Source: Rosenbergiella metrosideri
GTDB lineage: Bacteria; Pseudomonadota; Gammaproteobacteria; Enterobacterales; Enterobacteriaceae
Assembly: GCF_022602565.1 (NCBI RefSeq)
Contig: NZ_JALBCV010000002.1
Coordinates: 105,280-169,279 of the forward strand
Reading direction: 5' to 3'
Length of the DNA stretch: 64,000 nt
Both the position numbers and the translations under genes were made by a program. The stretch's first letter is position 1. Each line of letters starts with the position of its first letter. The notes under the pieces were generated by a model that saw only the letters and a list, made by a program, of their open reading frames with translations, ran no database searches and was not told where the DNA came from. This document shows positions 20,465 to 30,219 of the stretch, piece by piece.

Positions 20465-21337
20465 TTAGACCCTATCAAGACGTTGTCGAATAACCCCTTC
20501 CTGAGCCGTCGAGGCAATTAGTGTGCCTTGCCTATCGTAAAACGCACCTCGTACGAACCCACGACTGTTTTGTGCTGAAGGGCTTTCAATATCATAGAGC
20601 AGCCAATCATTCATGTTGATGGGGCGATGGAACCACATGGAGTGGTCCACCGTAGCCACTTGCATATCTTCTTCTAAAAAACCTTTCCCATGGGGTTGTA
20701 AAGCGACAGGAAGAAAATTGAGATCGGCTGCATAACCTAACAGCGCACTGTGGATGAAAGAGTGCTCGTCGAGCTGGCCGTTCGCTTTCAACCATAATTG
20801 GCGTTTCCCCGCACTGACATGACCTTTTAAAGGGTTATAAGGTTGAACGGGACGGATCTCTAGCGCACGCTCGGCACTGAAGGCATTTACAAAACGTTCG
20901 TTTATGGCGGTCGGTGAGAGTTGGCGAACCAGCTCTTGTTCAGTGGCTAAGGAGAGCGGGGCTGGGGCCTGAGGCATGTCGGTTTGATGCGAGAAGCCTG
21001 GCTCATTCGAATGAAATGAGGCTGTCATGGTGAATATGAGTTGTTCATTTTGCGAAGCCACTATGCGTCGCGCGCTTAGGCTTCTTCCATCGCGCAATAT
21101 CTCAACGTCGTAATGGATTGGTAAAGCACTATCACCTGGACGCAAGAAGTAACTGTGGCAAGAGTGGATGAGTCGATCAGCAAGCGTTGTTTGTTGCGCC
21201 GCACTGATGGCTTGAGCAATAACTTGGCCGCCAAATACTTGGCGAAGCCCTAAGTTTTCACAATGACCCACAAAGTGCAGGGCGCCGATTTTCGTGAGGC
21301 TTAGTAATTCGGTTAACGCGTTAAGTGCTTGACTCAT
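20465..21337 (-). CDS. tesB: Acyl-CoA thioesterase II
   Basis: Double-hotdog thioesterase (290 aa) that hydrolyses medium- and long-chain acyl-CoA. Family blocks are clear: GLRQVFGGQVIAQA, HSYFLRPGDSALPI and YDVEILRDGRSLSARR. The catalytic Asp is in GYAADLNFLP, the Thr region in ATVDHSMWFH and the Gln in STAQEGV. The ATG at 21337 (MSQAL) matches E. coli; an upstream in-frame ATG would add eight residues. Confidence 0.95.
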   Translation of the reverse strand: MSQALNALTELLSLTKIGALHFVGHCENLGLRQVFGGQVIAQAISAAQQTTLADRLIHSCHSYFLRPGDSALPIHYDVEILRDGRSLSARRIVASQNEQLIFTMTASFHSNEPGFSHQTDMPQAPAPLSLATEQELVRQLSPTAINERFVNAFSAERALEIRPVQPYNPLKGHVSAGKRQLWLKANGQLDEHSFIHSALLGYAADLNFLPVALQPHGKGFLEEDMQVATVDHSMWFHRPINMNDWLLYDIESPSAQNSRGFVRGAFYDRQGTLIASTAQEGVIRQRLDRV

Positions 21338-21510
21338 TGATCTATCCTCATGATGAATCATCTGACTTTATATTAATTAAAATCAAAAAATAGCAGATTT
21401 AACAGGCATATTTTCGATTATGTGCCACAATTATTTTGTTACGATAGCTACCCTATTGGCAAAATTAAAACAATATTGTTGTTAGATTGGTTCACAAGGA
21501 GAAGACATCA

Positions 21511-21981
21511 ATGAAAACAAAACACGTATTGGGCGGATTACTTATCTCATTAGCAGTCACATCCTGCGCGAGCCATAGCGGTTCACCTGTGCCAATTGCT
21601 AACGATCCAACAACTAAAGCGGTCGCACCGTTTTCACTCAGCGGTTCAGTCTTTGTGCCTCAACGTATAGCAATCCCAGCCAATGCTGCACTGACTGTGA
21701 CCTTATCGGATGCATCAGGCGGTCCAGGACAGACTAAAGTGCTTGCTCAGCAAGTACAGACGCTATCGGGTAAACAATCACCCTTCAATTACGTATTGCC
21801 ATTACAAGGTGTACAACTTGGCGCTCATAGCCAAGCCTTGTTAACCGCTGCAATCACGCTGAACGGTAAGGTGATCTTTGCCTCTGACCAATTGCAATCG
21901 ATCACTAGCGTGGCGAGCCAGAAAAAAGACATCAACTTAGTGGCTGTTCCACAAGTTGCACTTCCTGTTGCCGCGCAATAA
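21511..21981 (+). CDS. ybaY: YbaY family lipoprotein
   Basis: Lipoprotein of 156 aa with lipobox VTSC near residue 18. It has a type III secretion/YbaY-like beta-sandwich (DUF, 'glycoprotein-polysaccharide' type) featuring FSLSGSVFVPQRIAIPANAALTVTLSDAS and KQSPFNYVLP. E. coli YbaY has the same core but a longer C-terminal tail. The start at 21511 follows AAGGAGAAG. Function is unknown. It is divergent from tesB and convergent with atl. Confidence 0.88.
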   Translation: MKTKHVLGGLLISLAVTSCASHSGSPVPIANDPTTKAVAPFSLSGSVFVPQRIAIPANAALTVTLSDASGGPGQTKVLAQQVQTLSGKQSPFNYVLPLQGVQLGAHSQALLTAAITLNGKVIFASDQLQSITSVASQKKDINLVAVPQVALPVAAQ

Positions 21982-22005
21982 TTTTCACTAATTATCGTTG
22001 GTGCG

Positions 22006-22320
22006 CTACGGCTGCCAACGATATCTCTTCATATTAACACTTCCCGCGTCACTGACCTCAATCCCTTCCTGACGTAAAATATCCCTCTGCAGGATGCCCC
22101 TTTGCCCAGATAGGGATATTTTCCCTTGCTGAGAAATAACCCTATGCCAGGGTAACTGAGAGTGTTGAGGGAGATGCTTAAGAATTCTGCCCACTTGTCG
22201 GGCGGCACGAGGATGACCTGCTAATAAAGCGACATCGCCATAGCTGCTAACACTCCCGTTGGGGATGGCATCAATCACTAACCAAACGCGTTGTTCGAAT
22301 GAAGGTTCTTGAGTAGACAT
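22006..22320 (-). CDS. atl: Alkyltransferase-like protein Atl (YbaZ)
   Basis: O6-alkylguanine-DNA alkyltransferase-like protein (104 aa). The active-site motif PCHRV of true alkyltransferases reads PWHRV here, so it cannot accept alkyl groups. Atl proteins instead bind O6-alkylguanine lesions and hand them to nucleotide excision repair. The helix-turn-helix and Arg finger region (SYGDVALLAGHPRAARQVG) is intact. It is shorter than the E. coli annotation, which has an N-terminal extension. A hairpin at 21994-22022 overlaps its end. Confidence 0.93.
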   Translation of the reverse strand: MSTQEPSFEQRVWLVIDAIPNGSVSSYGDVALLAGHPRAARQVGRILKHLPQHSQLPWHRVISQQGKISLSGQRGILQRDILRQEGIEVSDAGSVNMKRYRWQP

Positions 22321-22440
22321 AAAGACAATTGATTCCTTGAGTGACTCGGAGTGCTTAATAAAGCAACGGTTGGCGCTATCGAGCTTGCATTTCTAACGCC
22401 CATCTACCATAATCTCACTCGCTCTTAGGAGCAACTCAAT

Positions 22441-22554
22441 GGGGACCTTGTTGGTTCTCCCGCAATGTTAACCTGTTAACCCGGTCAGGTCCGGAAGGAA
22501 GCAGCCGCAGCAGGTAACACATGTGCCGGGATGTCGCTGGCAAGGGCCCCACCC
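22441..22554 (+). ncRNA. ffs: 4.5S signal recognition particle RNA
   Basis: RNA component of SRP that binds Ffh to target nascent inner-membrane proteins. The sequence contains the invariant Ffh-binding core GGTCAGGTCCGGAAGGAAGC with its GGAA tetraloop and CAGC asymmetric loop. The complementary ends GGGGACC...GGGCCCC can fold into the usual single long hairpin. Length (about 114 nt) and position next to atl match E. coli. An open frame across this region is a chance frame in the RNA gene. Confidence 0.97.
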
Positions 22555-22624
22555 AATTCGTAGCAACCTTTATTTACTCGCACCCTGGGCATCCTTGCCT
22601 CACCTTCCTAAATAAAAATTTTCC

Positions 22625-22849
22625 CTATCGAACGTATTTCCAGACTGTTGCAGGAACCTTATCGTATAGCTTGTTCATGGTTAACTCAGCGAGACGATGG
22701 TCAGCAGCTGAATAGAAAACCACCAACTCATCATCTGATAACTCATATTTATTTTTCTCAATCACTCTTTCTAGCGTTTCAATAGAACGGCAACGTCTAA
22801 GACGCATTAAATAGTCATTCTTAGTGAGGGGTAAGGTGTTGGTGTTCAT
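22625..22849 (-). CDS. hha: Hha family nucleoid-associated modulator
   Basis: Small H-NS partner (74 aa) that helps silence horizontally acquired genes. The family core is almost identical to E. coli: [20 protein letters not shown] and [12 protein letters not shown]. It forms an operon with tomB upstream (34-bp gap), the usual antitoxin/toxin-like pair. Confidence 0.96.
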   Translation of the reverse strand: MNTNTLPLTKNDYLMRLRRCRSIETLERVIEKNKYELSDDELVVFYSAADHRLAELTMNKLYDKVPATVWKYVR

Positions 22850-22883
22850 TATTATTGGTTACTCATACTGATTTATTGTTTTA

Positions 22884-23219
22884 TTAAAAATTGTGAAAAA
22901 GCGTATCGGACAGTTGTTTCCAATCTTTGATTTCTTTCGGTGTGACGCCATAGTTCCCTAATAATTGGGAAGAATGGTCTAAAAATTGGTCAAGCGCTTC
23001 AATCAGAGCCGTATCTTGTGAGTATTTGATCCTGTAATTGATTCCTACGTTAGCGATATGTTCAATAAAGTCGTTCAATAACAGAGATTCGGTAGCGGTA
23101 GGGTCATTCACAGAAAATTGATTCGTTTCGTTTAATAACAATTCACATTCGCTGTAGAGCTTTTCACAAAGATATTTTAGTTGCGCAATATCGAAATACT
23201 TTGGCGTATATTCATCCAT
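22884..23219 (-). CDS. tomB: Hha toxicity modulator TomB
   Basis: Acidic partner of Hha (YbaJ), 111 aa from the ATG at 23219 (MDEYTPK), with one extra Met possible at 23222. It begins with DEYTPKYFDIAQLKYLCE and keeps the central NDPTATESLLLNDFIEHIA block. In E. coli TomB attenuates Hha toxicity and the pair behaves like an oxygen-dependent toxin-antitoxin system affecting biofilm. It is shorter than the 124-aa E. coli protein at the C-terminus, which lacks the terminal Cys-containing tail. Confidence 0.92.
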   Translation of the reverse strand: MDEYTPKYFDIAQLKYLCEKLYSECELLLNETNQFSVNDPTATESLLLNDFIEHIANVGINYRIKYSQDTALIEALDQFLDHSSQLLGNYGVTPKEIKDWKQLSDTLFHNF

Positions 23220-23489
23220 CATTCACCTCTTCATCTTCAGATTGAAAAGTGATCGCTTAGTCGACACCAAATTGAGTCAGTCGTTTAGTTTTCCGTCATT
23301 GCAGGATAACGCTCGAACAGGTCCTATCCTTACTGATGATAAGATGATTACTATAATAATAGTAATTAACCCAATAATAGATAGCTTTTAGCTATCAACG
23401 ATAACAGCTTTATTATAAACCACTTAGCCAAAATCAAAAAGCGTCGGTCGTAAATACCGATTAAAAATGTAAGTATATCATTACATTAC

Positions 23490-23525
23490 AAGAATAATAA
23501 AAAAGGGCTGCCAGTGCAGCCCTTT
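23490..23525 (-). terminator. Intrinsic terminator of acrAB
   Basis: Read on the minus strand, the stem AAAGGGCTGC / GCAGCCCTTT runs into TTTTTTATTATT, directly after the acrB stop. The remaining 23223-23489 gap upstream of tomB is AT-rich and shows no gene; it should hold the tomB-hha promoter. Confidence 0.9.
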
Positions 23526-23542
23526 ATTGTAAGGGAAGGGGA

Positions 23543-26500
23543 TTACTGCTTCTTCTCTTTTTGTCCACCGAAGCGACGGCGAACGACAACAAAGAAGACA
23601 GGAACCAAGAAGATAGCTAAACAGGTAGCTGTCACCATCCCCCCGATAACCCCTGTCCCGACAGCATTCTGTGCACCGGAACCGGCACCAGAGCTAATGG
23701 CTAAGGGAAGTACACCCAACATAAAGGCCATTGAGGTCATCAAGATAGGACGCAAACGCATACGTACCGCATCCAGAGTAGCCTCCATTAGCCCTTTACC
23801 TTCCTTCATCAAGTCCACGGCGAACTCAACAATCAAGATGGCATTCTTCGCGGATATCCCGACGGTGGTTAACAGTCCAACAACAAAGTAGACGTCGTTA
23901 CTCATTCCGCGCATCGTTGTGAACGCGAGCGCACCGATAACCCCAAGTGGTACCACTAACATAACTGCGAAAGGTATCGACCAGCTTTCATATAATGCGG
24001 CAAGACAGAGGAATACCACGATTAAGGAGATCGCATATAATGCGGGTGCTTGGTTTCCTGACATACGCTCTTGGTATGACATGCCGGTCCACTGGTAACC
24101 GACCCCCTGTGGTAGCTTGGAAGCCAATTGTTCCATAAGGTTCATGGCTTCACCGGAGCTTTTACCCGGAGCAGCTTGCCCCAAGATTTCCAATGAAGGC
24201 AATCCGTTATAACGCTCCAAACGGGGTGAACCATATTGCCATTTCGCACTGGTAAAGGCTGAGAAAGGCACCATTTCACCGTCACTGTTACGGACGTACC
24301 ACTTGTTGATATCGCTAGGTAACATACGGGAATTCGCTTCACCCATCACGTAAACTTTTTTCACCCGTCCACGGTCAATAAAGTCGTTAACGTAGTTACC
24401 GCCCCAACTCGCACTGAGCGTGGTATTGATATCCGAAATTGATACGCCAAGCGCACGAGCTTTTTCTTGATCAATAATCAGCTTGTACTGCGGTGTATCT
24501 TCCAAACCATTCGGACGCATACCCACTAATACATCAGGATGTTGCGCAGCCATACCCAGCAATTGGTTACGGGCTTGCATCAGCTTGTCGTGACCTAAGT
24601 TGGCATTATCCACCAGTTCAAAGTCAAAACCTGTTGCGTTACCTAACTCGATAATGGCGGGTAAGTTGAACGGAATGACGATGGCATCTTTGATTTTACC
24701 TAAAGCGACCATTGCGCGGCTGGCGATGGCATCGACTTTATCGGCCGCTGCCGTCCGCTCTTCCCAAGGTTTTAAGCTTAAGAAGGCGATACCGGTATTC
24801 TGGCCACGTCCAGCAAAACCAAATCCGTTCACGGTAAAGACAGATTTCACTGTGTCTTTCTCATGAGTCAGGAAGTAATCCGTTACCTGATCAAGAACCT
24901 TCTCAGTGCGTTGTTGTGTCGCACCTGCGGGGAGCTGCGCTTGAACCACTAATAACCCTTGGTCTTCTTCGGGTAAGAAGGAGGTGGGGAGCTTCATAAA
25001 CAACCACACCATGCCAGCAAAAATCACCACGTAGATGATCAGGTAGCGACCAGTACGGCGGATAATATGACTGACACTGTTGACATAGTGGTTGGTGCTC
25101 TTATCGAACATTCTATTAAACCAACCAAAGAAACCTTTTTCTTTGTGGTCGTTATTATCATGTTTTTTAAGCAAGGTTGCACAAAGGGCAGGGGTCAAGA
25201 TCATCGCAACCAGTACCGATAGCACCATTGCAGACACAATGGTAATCGAGAACTGACGGTAGATAACCCCGGTAGAGCCACCGAAGAATGCCATTGGAAT
25301 AAAGACCGCTGACAATACCAGGGCAATACCGACTAGCGCACCTTGGATTTGTTCCATCGAGCGCTTAGTCGCCTCTTTAGGATCCAAACCTTCCTCTTCC
25401 ATCACCCGCTCGACGTTTTCGACGACTACGATAGCATCATCGACTAAGAGTCCTATCGCGAGGACCAGCCCGAACATGGTGAGGGTATTTATCGAATACC
25501 CAAAGGCGCTGATTATTCCAAATGTCCCTAAAAGGACGACCGGCACCGCGATGGTAGGAATAAGCGTGGCGCGGAAGCTTTGCAGGAACATATACATCAC
25601 TAAGAAAACCAACACGATGGCTTCGAAGAGTGTTTTAACAACTTCAAAAATTGAGATTTTTACGAAGGGAGTCGTATCGTACGGGTAAACTAACTTCATA
25701 CCATGCGGGAAGAAAGGCTCCATTTCTTTCAAGCGAGCTTTGACCGCATTGGCAGTATCTAATGCATTGGCACCAGTTGCGAGTTTAATCCCTAAACCTG
25801 AGGCTGCGTGACCGTTATAGCGGGCAATAACCTCGTAGTTTTCTCCACCCAACTTGATATTTGCTACATCACGAAGGCGGACAGTCGAACCATCTGTATT
25901 GGTCTTTAATAGAATTTTCCCAAACTCTTCAGGACTCGTCAGACGAGTCTGCGCGATGATCGATGCGTTTAACTGTTGATCCGCAACCGCCGGTGCTCCC
26001 CCTAATTGTCCAGCCGAAACTTGGGCATTTTGGGCAGTAATAGCGGTAATGATATCACCTGGAGTGAGGTTATAATTCACCAGCTTTGCAGGATCCATCC
26101 AAATCCGCATCGCATACTGCGCACCGAACAGCTGTGTATCACCAACGCCGGTTGTCCGACTGATGGGATCTTTGATATTAGACGAGATATAGTCGGCAAG
26201 ATCGTTCATATCCATACTGCCGTCTTCGCTGACAAACCCTGCAACCATCAAGAAGCTACTAGAGGACTTTTGAACGTTAATCCCCTGTTGTTGAACCTCT
26301 TGTGGCAGCAATGGCATTGCCAACTGCAGTTTGTTCTGAACCTGAACCTGCGCAATATCCGCATCGGTGCCTGACGCGAAGGTCAGGGTCAACTGCAAGT
26401 TACCAGAAGAGTCACTGTTAGAGGACATGTAAAGCAGTCCATCTAAGCCGTTCATATTCTGTTCAATAACCTGAGTCACAGAGTCTTGCAATGTTTTTGC

Positions 26501-26659
26501 ATCCGCTCCTGGGTAGGCTGCACGGATTTGCACCGCTGGGGGGGCAACTTCGGGATACTGCTCGATCGGAAGTTTCATGATCGAGAGCGCCCCGACCATC
26601 ATAACCACGATGGCGAGTACCCAGGCAAATATGGGGCGATCTATAAAGAACTTAGCCAT
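23543..26659 (-). CDS. acrB: RND multidrug efflux pump, inner-membrane subunit AcrB
   Basis: Proton-driven trimeric RND exporter (1038 aa; E. coli 1049, shorter only at the C-terminus). It begins [21 protein letters not shown]. The proton-relay residues are present as the D-D pair in [16 protein letters not shown] and the Lys in [16 protein letters not shown]. Two sixfold membrane repeats flank the large porter loops. Together with AcrA and an outer-membrane TolC encoded elsewhere it forms the main drug and bile efflux system. It is 28 bp downstream of acrA. Confidence 0.98.
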   Translation of the reverse strand: MAKFFIDRPIFAWVLAIVVMMVGALSIMKLPIEQYPEVAPPAVQIRAAYPGADAKTLQDSVTQVIEQNMNGLDGLLYMSSNSDSSGNLQLTLTFASGTDADIAQVQVQNKLQLAMPLLPQEVQQQGINVQKSSSSFLMVAGFVSEDGSMDMNDLADYISSNIKDPISRTTGVGDTQLFGAQYAMRIWMDPAKLVNYNLTPGDIITAITAQNAQVSAGQLGGAPAVADQQLNASIIAQTRLTSPEEFGKILLKTNTDGSTVRLRDVANIKLGGENYEVIARYNGHAASGLGIKLATGANALDTANAVKARLKEMEPFFPHGMKLVYPYDTTPFVKISIFEVVKTLFEAIVLVFLVMYMFLQSFRATLIPTIAVPVVLLGTFGIISAFGYSINTLTMFGLVLAIGLLVDDAIVVVENVERVMEEEGLDPKEATKRSMEQIQGALVGIALVLSAVFIPMAFFGGSTGVIYRQFSITIVSAMVLSVLVAMILTPALCATLLKKHDNNDHKEKGFFGWFNRMFDKSTNHYVNSVSHIIRRTGRYLIIYVVIFAGMVWLFMKLPTSFLPEEDQGLLVVQAQLPAGATQQRTEKVLDQVTDYFLTHEKDTVKSVFTVNGFGFAGRGQNTGIAFLSLKPWEERTAAADKVDAIASRAMVALGKIKDAIVIPFNLPAIIELGNATGFDFELVDNANLGHDKLMQARNQLLGMAAQHPDVLVGMRPNGLEDTPQYKLIIDQEKARALGVSISDINTTLSASWGGNYVNDFIDRGRVKKVYVMGEANSRMLPSDINKWYVRNSDGEMVPFSAFTSAKWQYGSPRLERYNGLPSLEILGQAAPGKSSGEAMNLMEQLASKLPQGVGYQWTGMSYQERMSGNQAPALYAISLIVVFLCLAALYESWSIPFAVMLVVPLGVIGALAFTTMRGMSNDVYFVVGLLTTVGISAKNAILIVEFAVDLMKEGKGLMEATLDAVRMRLRPILMTSMAFMLGVLPLAISSGAGSGAQNAVGTGVIGGMVTATCLAIFLVPVFFVVVRRRFGGQKEKKQ

Positions 26660-26687
26660 ATGTCAGTGGCTCCTGTTAACGCATAAA

Positions 26688-27866
26688 TTATTCAGACTGC
26701 GTCGATGCAGCATCATCTTTCTGGTCGGCGCTGACTTCTTTCGGCGAAACTTTCGCACCTTGAGCGGCACGTTGCACCCCTACAGAAATCACACGGTCGC
26801 CCGCTTTAAGGCCAGACGTCACCAGCCACTTATCACCAATTGCTTCTTGAGCGTTGACTTGGCGAACATCAACTTTATCTTCGTCATTGACGACCATGGC
26901 AGTTGCTTGACCTGTCGGTGAACGAGCAATGGCTTGTTGGGGCACCAGTAGCGCGTTTTGGTTAACGCCTTCTTCTACCCGCGCACGTACAAACATACCT
27001 GGCAGTAAGCTATGATCAGGATTCGGCACGATGGCGCGTAGAGTGATCGATCCCGTAGTTTGATCGACTGTTACGTCAGAAAACTCCAGCGTCCCTTTTT
27101 GTTTCAAGGTGGTGCCATCGTTTAAGACGATAGTGACAGGAGCTTTACCTTTACCTTGAGTCAGTTCACCGGACGATAACTGGTTGCGTAAACGCATAAA
27201 GTCGTCGCTCGATTGCGTCAGATCGACATAGAGCGGGTCAAGTTGCTGTACGGTGGCAAGGGCGGTGGTTTGACCATTCTGAACCAAAGCACCTTCAGTG
27301 ACAGCTGTCTTACCAATACGGCCTGAAATCGGTGACGAGACCTTGGTGTAAGCGAGGTTAATGCGCGCATTTTCCACCGCCGCTTGGGCTGAGCGAACCG
27401 CTGCATTATTCTGCGCTAAGGTCGCCGCCGCCGTATCGTAGTCTTGTTGGCTAATATATTTTGTGCCTAGCAGAGGTTTATAACGGTTCAGGGTCACTTG
27501 TGCGATACGGGCGTTTGCTTGGGCTTTAGCAAGATCCCCTACAGCGCTATTGTAAGTGGCTTGATAAGGTGCGGGATCAATTTGGTAGAGGGATTCACCC
27601 GCTTTGATATCGGTTCCCTCTACAAAATTGCGCTTCAAGATGATGCCTGAAACTTGGGGACGGACTTCGGCTACACGATAAGCAGAGGTTCTTCCCGGTA
27701 GTTCAGTCGTCATGTTTACAGGAGCGGCTTTCAATGTGACAACACCGACTTCAGGCACAGATTTTTGTGCAGACTGCTGTGACTTATCATCACAGCCCCC
27801 CAACACTACTGCTCCTGATAACATCAGAATTGCTGCCAGAGGTGTCAATCCTCTGTTCATTTTCAT
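26688..27866 (-). CDS. acrA: RND efflux periplasmic adaptor AcrA
   Basis: Membrane-fusion lipoprotein (392 aa) that links AcrB to TolC. The lipobox VLGGC places the acylated Cys at 25. Beta-barrel, lipoyl halves (EVRPQVSGIILKRNFVEGTDIKAGESLYQID) and the alpha-hairpin are in the expected order. It is transcribed divergently from acrR with the shared operator between them. Confidence 0.98.
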   Translation of the reverse strand: MKMNRGLTPLAAILMLSGAVVLGGCDDKSQQSAQKSVPEVGVVTLKAAPVNMTTELPGRTSAYRVAEVRPQVSGIILKRNFVEGTDIKAGESLYQIDPAPYQATYNSAVGDLAKAQANARIAQVTLNRYKPLLGTKYISQQDYDTAAATLAQNNAAVRSAQAAVENARINLAYTKVSSPISGRIGKTAVTEGALVQNGQTTALATVQQLDPLYVDLTQSSDDFMRLRNQLSSGELTQGKGKAPVTIVLNDGTTLKQKGTLEFSDVTVDQTTGSITLRAIVPNPDHSLLPGMFVRARVEEGVNQNALLVPQQAIARSPTGQATAMVVNDEDKVDVRQVNAQEAIGDKWLVTSGLKAGDRVISVGVQRAAQGAKVSPKEVSADQKDDAASTQSE

Positions 27867-27948
27867 AATAAAACCTCTACTCGTCCGGTATTAGGGCCCG
27901 ACAATAAATGGTGTCGAGAAATGTGTGTAAAGATAAAGCGTGTTATAG

Positions 27949-27972
27949 TACATATATACATGAATGTATGTA
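27949..27972. promoter_or_regulatory. AcrR operator in the acrA-acrR intergenic region
   Basis: A 24-bp imperfect palindrome, TACATATATACA followed by TGAATGTATGTA, lies midway between acrA and acrR. It agrees with the E. coli AcrR site (TACATACATTTG...GTATGTA) at most positions, so AcrR repression of both acrAB and acrR is expected. Confidence 0.85.
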
Positions 27973-28031
27973 AGCAGTAGTGCAACAATTATTCTAACAA
28001 TAACGTAGAATTTAAAGCTAAATTATTCACT

Positions 28032-28676
28032 ATGGCACGAAAAACCAAAGCTCAAGCGCAAGAAACTAAATCATTACTCATTGAAGCGGCGATCGATTGC
28101 TTTGCAAGTCGAGGCGTTTCTGCGACGTCGCTGTCGGAAATCGCCGAACATGCGGGTATGACGCGTGGTGCTATTTACTGGCATTTCAAAAACAAGATAG
28201 AACTCTTTAAAGAAATCTGGGTGAACAGCGATCAAGAAATCGACCTTTTACATCTCGAGTTCGCCTCCCTCTATCCTAACGATCCGCTTGGTCAATTAAA
28301 GCACTTTTTAATCTCCTTTTTGCAATCTTTAGTCGTAGATGAGCGTCGACGCAAAATTATGGAAATTATTTATCACAAGTGTGAGTTCGTCGGAGAGATG
28401 CAATCTATGAACCAACTCGATCAAAAATTAATTTTAGAAGATTACCCAAAGATTGCCGAGAAGCTGTCGCTTTGTATTCAAGCCAATCAGTTGCCGCTGA
28501 CACTGGATACGCAGCGTTCAGCCGTAGTGTGTAGAGCCTATATTACCGGGGTTATTGAAAACTGGCTATTTTCTCCCGCCAGTTTCGATATGCAGGCGCT
28601 AGCTCCCACCTTGGTGCAGACAATGATTGATCTATTGCAATACAGCCCGTCTTTACGGACTGCGTCTCATTGTTGA
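28032..28676 (+). CDS. acrR: TetR-family repressor AcrR
   Basis: Local repressor of acrAB released by drug ligands, 214 aa. The N-terminal HTH (SLSEIAEHAGMTRGAIYWHFKNK) is practically that of E. coli. The C-terminal ligand pocket is more divergent but of normal length. It is divergent from acrA with an operator between. Its last 10 bp overlap convergently with the end of ybaM, whereas mscK and intervening sequence follow in E. coli. Confidence 0.96.
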   Translation: MARKTKAQAQETKSLLIEAAIDCFASRGVSATSLSEIAEHAGMTRGAIYWHFKNKIELFKEIWVNSDQEIDLLHLEFASLYPNDPLGQLKHFLISFLQSLVVDERRRKIMEIIYHKCEFVGEMQSMNQLDQKLILEDYPKIAEKLSLCIQANQLPLTLDTQRSAVVCRAYITGVIENWLFSPASFDMQALAPTLVQTMIDLLQYSPSLRTASHC

Positions 28677-28834
28677 TCGTCAGCGGGTTTTTCTTGAGCT
28701 AATTTTTGCTGAAAGTCTCTCTCGACGATTTTCAGCGCGTTCAACACAAGTTGCGTAGGAAGATTATGGTTTTCCAAAAGCATAATCAGATCGATGGCGA
28801 GTTGAGTTTCCAGCGGAGCGGACTGTAACGACAT
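28667..28834 (-). CDS. ybaM: YbaM family small protein
   Basis: Short gene of 55 codons starting MSLQSAPLETQLAIDL and containing LMLLEN-type (IMLLENHNLPTQLVLNALKIVERDF) sequence, which matches E. coli YbaM ([23 protein letters not shown]...) along its length. The protein is a small soluble helical protein of unknown function. The neighbour upstream is priC, as in E. coli. The stop lies inside the acrR end, an unusual convergent overlap of 10 bp. Confidence 0.9.
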   Translation of the reverse strand: MSLQSAPLETQLAIDLIMLLENHNLPTQLVLNALKIVERDFQQKLAQEKPADDQQ

Positions 28835-28895
28835 AAGCAAATTGCCTGCAATAAAGAAAAGGGGAAGTACATAGCTGCCGATATCGTCCGGCTTA

Positions 28896-29387
28896 CTACG
28901 TCACAGTTTTCTTCCAAGAATAGTCTTTTTGTGCCGTTTGACAACGCTCGAGACGTTGTTGAGTGATCTCTAGACGTGAAAGTAATTGTTGTTGTTGTTG
29001 AAAACCGGTCGCTGTCGCCACTTGATGCTCAAGATCGGCAACCATTTGCAATAATCTACGCTCATAGCCCGCAAGCTCATCTTGAGGCGTGACGGCCTGG
29101 TTTTTATGGGTTGGTAAGGTGTAAATGACTTTCTGAATCGCCTGACATTGCTCAAGTAAATGTTCTAATTGCCATGGGGTAGAAGGCATGTTCAGTGAGT
29201 TCAGTTCAAGTGTATTAAGCGTATCGGCACACTCACCGAGATATTCGCCAAGCGTCGAATAATGATTTTTAAAGAGTTTTCGTTCAAAGCCGATAGTTTT
29301 TAAGCGAGGGTTGCCTCGCTCCTTAACTTGACTGGTAAGATGTTTTAGCAGTCTCCGCAACTGGTTAATGACGACTTTATGGTTCAT
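28896..29387 (-). CDS. priC: Primosomal replication protein PriC
   Basis: PriC (163 aa) loads DnaB at stalled forks without PriA. The sequence is a helical, Gln- and Leu-rich protein with the family pattern (LERRLLQMVADLEHQVATATG near the middle and a C-terminal RLERCQTAQ helix). It is located before ybaM and divergent from apt, as in E. coli. The family is poorly conserved, so length and context carry part of the assignment. Confidence 0.85.
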   Translation of the reverse strand: MNHKVVINQLRRLLKHLTSQVKERGNPRLKTIGFERKLFKNHYSTLGEYLGECADTLNTLELNSLNMPSTPWQLEHLLEQCQAIQKVIYTLPTHKNQAVTPQDELAGYERRLLQMVADLEHQVATATGFQQQQQLLSRLEITQQRLERCQTAQKDYSWKKTVT

Positions 29388-29514
29388 AGAGTTGCATTTA
29401 TCCTTTACTTTGCTTAAATTTGACGGTTTTGATGCGTAGGCGGCAATCTTTACATCGCATTTATCCTGTTATTACAGGGCGCCTCACACTTCACTTGTCA
29501 CCAGGCACACTATC

Positions 29515-30069
29515 ATGACCACTACAGACCACGCTCAACTCGCACTGATCAAAGACAGTATTTGCAGTGTACCCGACTACCCAAAGCCAGGCATACTCTT
29601 TCGCGATGTCACCAGCTTATTGGAGAATCCACAGGCTTATGCCGCCACGATTTCATTGATTGCTGAACGTTACCGTACTGTAGGGATCACGAAAGTCATT
29701 GGCACTGAAGCGCGAGGATTTCTCTTTGGCGCACCGGTCGCTCTAGCGTTAGGCGTCGGGTTTGTTCCTGTTCGTAAACCGGGCAAGCTGCCCCGTGCAG
29801 TGTGGCAAGAAAGTTATGTCCTTGAGTACGGTACAGACGCCCTAGAAATTCATCAAGATGCGCTGACCGAAAATGACAAAGTCTTAGTGGTCGACGATTT
29901 ACTGGCCACGGGCGGGACGATTGAAGCAACAGTGAAACTGATTCGTCGTGCTGGGGCTCAAGTAGAAGATGCTGCTTTTGTGATCAATCTTTTTGATCTC
30001 GAAGGTGAACACAGATTGAATAAGCTCGGCCTCAACTGCTTTAGTGTTGTTGACTTCCCTGGTCACTAA
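29515..30069 (+). CDS. apt: Adenine phosphoribosyltransferase
   Basis: Purine salvage enzyme (184 aa) making AMP from adenine and PRPP. The PRPP-binding motif [14 protein letters not shown] is intact at about residues 123-136. The N-terminal [16 protein letters not shown] and [16 protein letters not shown] motifs are characteristic. It is followed by dnaX. Confidence 0.97.
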   Translation: MTTTDHAQLALIKDSICSVPDYPKPGILFRDVTSLLENPQAYAATISLIAERYRTVGITKVIGTEARGFLFGAPVALALGVGFVPVRKPGKLPRAVWQESYVLEYGTDALEIHQDALTENDKVLVVDDLLATGGTIEATVKLIRRAGAQVEDAAFVINLFDLEGEHRLNKLGLNCFSVVDFPGH

Positions 30070-30219
30070 TCCCCCTGGCGCGGGTCCTAAAATAGATGGG
30101 CAAGGCGCGATCAGACTGCTAAACTGAGTGCATTACGCAACGGTAAGCGTCGTTATGTGACGGCCGCGCCAAGTCGCGCGGTTGTCGATATTTAACTCCT
30201 ATCAAGTGATACGATCTCC

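Noticed and set aside
22521..22715. Plus-strand 64-codon open frame across 22.5-22.7 kb
   Set aside because: It begins inside the 4.5S RNA gene and is antisense to hha; no protein features.
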